Below are positions 61,770-64,000 of a stretch of 64,000 bases of DNA, in pieces (the first letter of the stretch is position 1; each line of letters begins with the position of its first letter). Position numbers and translations under genes: made by a program. Below the pieces are notes generated by a model. That model made no database searches and was not told the DNA's origin. It worked only from the letters and a program-made list of their open reading frames with translations. Source of the stretch: Acholoe squamosa (Eukaryota > Annelida > Polychaeta > Phyllodocida > Polynoidae). The stretch lies in assembly GCA_949317995.1 (NCBI GenBank), contig OX439049.1, positions 9,773,395 to 9,837,394 of the forward strand. Reading direction: 5' to 3'.

Positions 61770-62395
61770 CTTTAACGGGTGTTGATGCATCATGTCCATT
61801 GGTCGCCATAATGCATGAATGCAGACCTGGCGAGTAACTCACCAGGGCCGCATTCATGCAACATGCCACACTCTGTGTGGGGTGATATACTCGTCACCAT
61901 ATGACGACCAATGGGCATGGTGCAGTATTGGCTGGTGACCTGCCTCTATGTTGGGGACATCATAGAGTCAGGCTATGTCTAAGAAGTTACCAGTCAATCA
62001 TCCCCTGTTTTAACCCTTACTCACAAGAGGGCACCCTAACACCCCAATGGTCAACGTGAACCCTTTCGAGGAGAAACGGTATGATCGGAAGTGTGTCCCT
62101 GGTACCGGCGAAAGTTGAAAGTTTACTGCTCATATTTAACAAGCGAAAATGGCGCCACGTTAGCGCTTCTCCCCGAAAGACGTAACCAATGGTCAACCTG
62201 TCTCTCCTATACAGATGTTTGTATATAGTTTGTGATTGGAGAATAGAAATACTCCCATCTAGTGGAGACCAAGAGTACTTCTCCCCATGATCTGGGGAGA
62301 ATGTCATCAGACATAGCCAGCGGGTATCTAGCCGTCAAATACCTGCGGGGACCAGCGTAGATGCACTACTGCATTAGCGGCTCTTAGTTCTAAAG
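61770..62395. mobile_element. Foldback MITE copy 10, interrupted
   Basis: CTTTAACGGGTGTTGATGCA at the left and CTACTGCATTAGCGGCTCTT at the right. Inner arms CATGAATGCAGACCTGGCGA / CACCAGGGCCGCATTCATG. About 400 bp of non-family DNA separates the two halves. Confidence 0.65.
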
Positions 62396-62567
62396 TGATA
62401 TAGTCAATTATACCATGGTTATCCAGTTTAGGCACCGTTTTACGGTGCCTTTAGTATGTACTAAAGGGTCTGTTTATCGACTCGCAACAAATAACATTGA
62501 ATTTAATGGTTTTAAAGGGTAAAAATGTTTCATTTAATGGTGGAAACCATGGTATAAACGTCATAGG

Positions 62568-62672
62568 TGATGGATAGGGGTGCACTCGGTCATTTTATCC
62601 CTTAGATAAGGGGAACTCGGCCTCCGGCCTCGTTCCCTTATCTGTAATAAAAGCACCTAGTGAACCCCTATC
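62568..62672. mobile_element. 105-bp foldback MITE
   Basis: Outer arms GATGGATAGGGGT / ACCCCTATCCATC. Inner arms AGATAAGGGGAACTCGGCC / GGCCTCGTTCCCTTATCT around a tiny loop. Almost the whole element can fold on itself. Confidence 0.85.
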
Positions 62673-64000
62673 CATCATATATGTCCTTAATATGTCCCAA
62701 TATTAAAAGCTGACTCTACTAAGGGCGCACAGTGGTTCCATTGATTATGCAAGGACGGCTGTTACATTAGTGCATAATGCACATCGTTCACAGTTCATCT
62801 ACACATAACCTTTGATACATTCCCAGATGGTCGACACGATGTACAAATGATAAAAAGATGTATGTGTCGCTATCATGTACCACAGGGTTTTTGTTTTGCT
62901 ATATCAGTACTTCGTGGTCACCTAGCTATGGTGAACATCACACTGATAACTCCTCTATTGGCCCAATCATGGGATTTCCCCTGAGATAAAACCTCTGCTC
63001 AAATTACTGTCTTCTTGGATCATTTACAGATTATCATATATTTACATGTTTATACGTGTGAGAGCTATGGATGTACTTGTAAGATAGTTGGAAATGACAA
63101 ATAAACACATTTATAGAAAGAATTGATTTTTTTTTTCATCTTCGTCTTGGGGTGCACGCCTTGGATCTGCGGATGGTTGCAATTTTCAAGTATAAGGTAT
63201 AATGCTAGGATAAATCAAATAAATCAAATTGTGAAATGATTATGATGATGGAATAGTGTTTTAACTTTAATCTCTAACAAACAGGGGATGGCCGAGAGAT
63301 GCATCTTAAGGATTTTTTCATTTATAATTAACAGGGGTAGCGCCTAAAAAAATGGCTGAAAGATCTAGGATCGGTATAGGTCTGATTTCGTTTTTTTTTT
63401 GTTTTTTTTTTATCTTTATATTTTGTATAGAGATGTATCGACAGATATCTCAGATTTTCTAATTTTACGGTAAGAATATGACAGACATATAAGAAATATG
63501 AAACTATGTAAAGGATATGCTCGTTTAAGTTCCCCACTGTAAATTTATACTTCTAGATGCTTCGTGCAAAGGTTTGAAAAACTGATGAAAAATATGAAAA
63601 AGAAAAATCATTGGAAATGTCCATAATTCTAGAGATGAATAAACAAATGTGTAGGGTCGGCCCTGTTTTAGCTATGGCCAGACTTTCTAGGCCTGGGTGG
63701 GGGGGGGGGGGGGTTGGCCCCTGTCTGAGGATTACATATGTTGAATGATCTGAGGGAGGGGCACAAAGAAAATTCCCCCTCACACTTGAATCATTTAGTC
63801 ATTTAATTATTTATTCATTTATTTGTTTATCTATGCATGTATGTATCTGAATATCATTAAGCAAAAAAGCATGCACGTTATAGACTTCTGCACTAAAGGG
63901 GGACAGAAAATGTTCAGACCCCTCCGACAGGGGGAACAGAATAATCCATCAACCCCAGTAGGGTTATATTCTCTAGTTGACACAAACCGCCTCCCCCCCC
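62673..64000. other. No gene recognised; candidate distal poly(A) signal
   Basis: A worn foldback-family fragment lies near 62740..62870. AATAAA at 63100..63105 is a candidate signal. G/C homopolymer runs occur near 63698..63715 and at the very end. No ORF with a domain. Confidence 0.5.

Overview
This is eukaryotic, metazoan genomic DNA. It carries one spliced host gene with GT-AG introns and dense, nested transposable elements of animal type: a Ty3/Gypsy LTR element, DIRS-order tyrosine-recombinase retroelements, non-LTR LINE fragments, a SINE ending in a CTCA-type tail, and many TIR or foldback MITEs. The mix fits an invertebrate, probably marine. I cannot name the species from sequence alone.

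Host gene. A complete sodium/phosphate cotransporter of the SLC20 (PiT) family lies on the + strand. I could place eleven coding exons between 19171 and 59686. They join in frame (1653 nt, 550 aa plus stop) and keep both PiT signatures (GANDVANA and HGGNDVS) and both P-V/I-S-x-T-H motifs. Only about 1.65 kb of the 40.5 kb gene body is coding. Two introns are greatly enlarged: intron 2 (13.4 kb, containing a tyrosine-recombinase retroelement) and intron 9 (14.3 kb, of which 12.85 kb is one Gypsy element).

Gypsy element. At 43299..56145 is a full-length element in the same orientation as the host gene. Its two 364-bp LTRs look identical by eye and are flanked by a 4-bp CTAG duplication. It has a primer-binding site that fits tRNA-His, a very long gag (zinc knuckle), pol (protease, RT, RNase H, integrase with GPY/F and an AT-hook-like tail), and an intact third ORF of 1168 codons. 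The third ORF has two C2H2-like fingers and a coiled coil and lies where env would be, but it has no signal peptide or membrane segment. A near-perfect copy of the 3' polypurine tract sits exactly at the gag/pol junction. A diverged solo LTR of the same family (39835..40193, TSD ATAT) lies in intron 5 of the same host gene. This element is the most noteworthy object in the window.

Left flank (1..19170). An old, mutated tyrosine-recombinase retroelement fills about 0.4..5.7 kb on the - strand. Its ends show the split direct repeat plan A1-internal-B1-A2-B2. Its gag is interrupted by a 308-bp A-B block from a second family, interpretable as the solo remnant of a sister element, because the same B1-A2-B2 arrangement occurs at the 3' end of the better-preserved copy in SLC20 intron 2 (27465..30720). 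Then come a LINE fragment (8.3..10.5 kb), a 1.1-kb minisatellite (13.1..14.3 kb), an uninterrupted (CAT)80 array and nested TIR elements.

Right flank (59687..64000). This is the putative 3' UTR and downstream DNA, again made of nested MITEs. One foldback family (ends like TTAACCCTTTAARGGCC, core GCATGATGC) recurs at least ten times across the window. No rRNA genes, convincing tRNA genes, CRISPR arrays or bacterial operons were seen.
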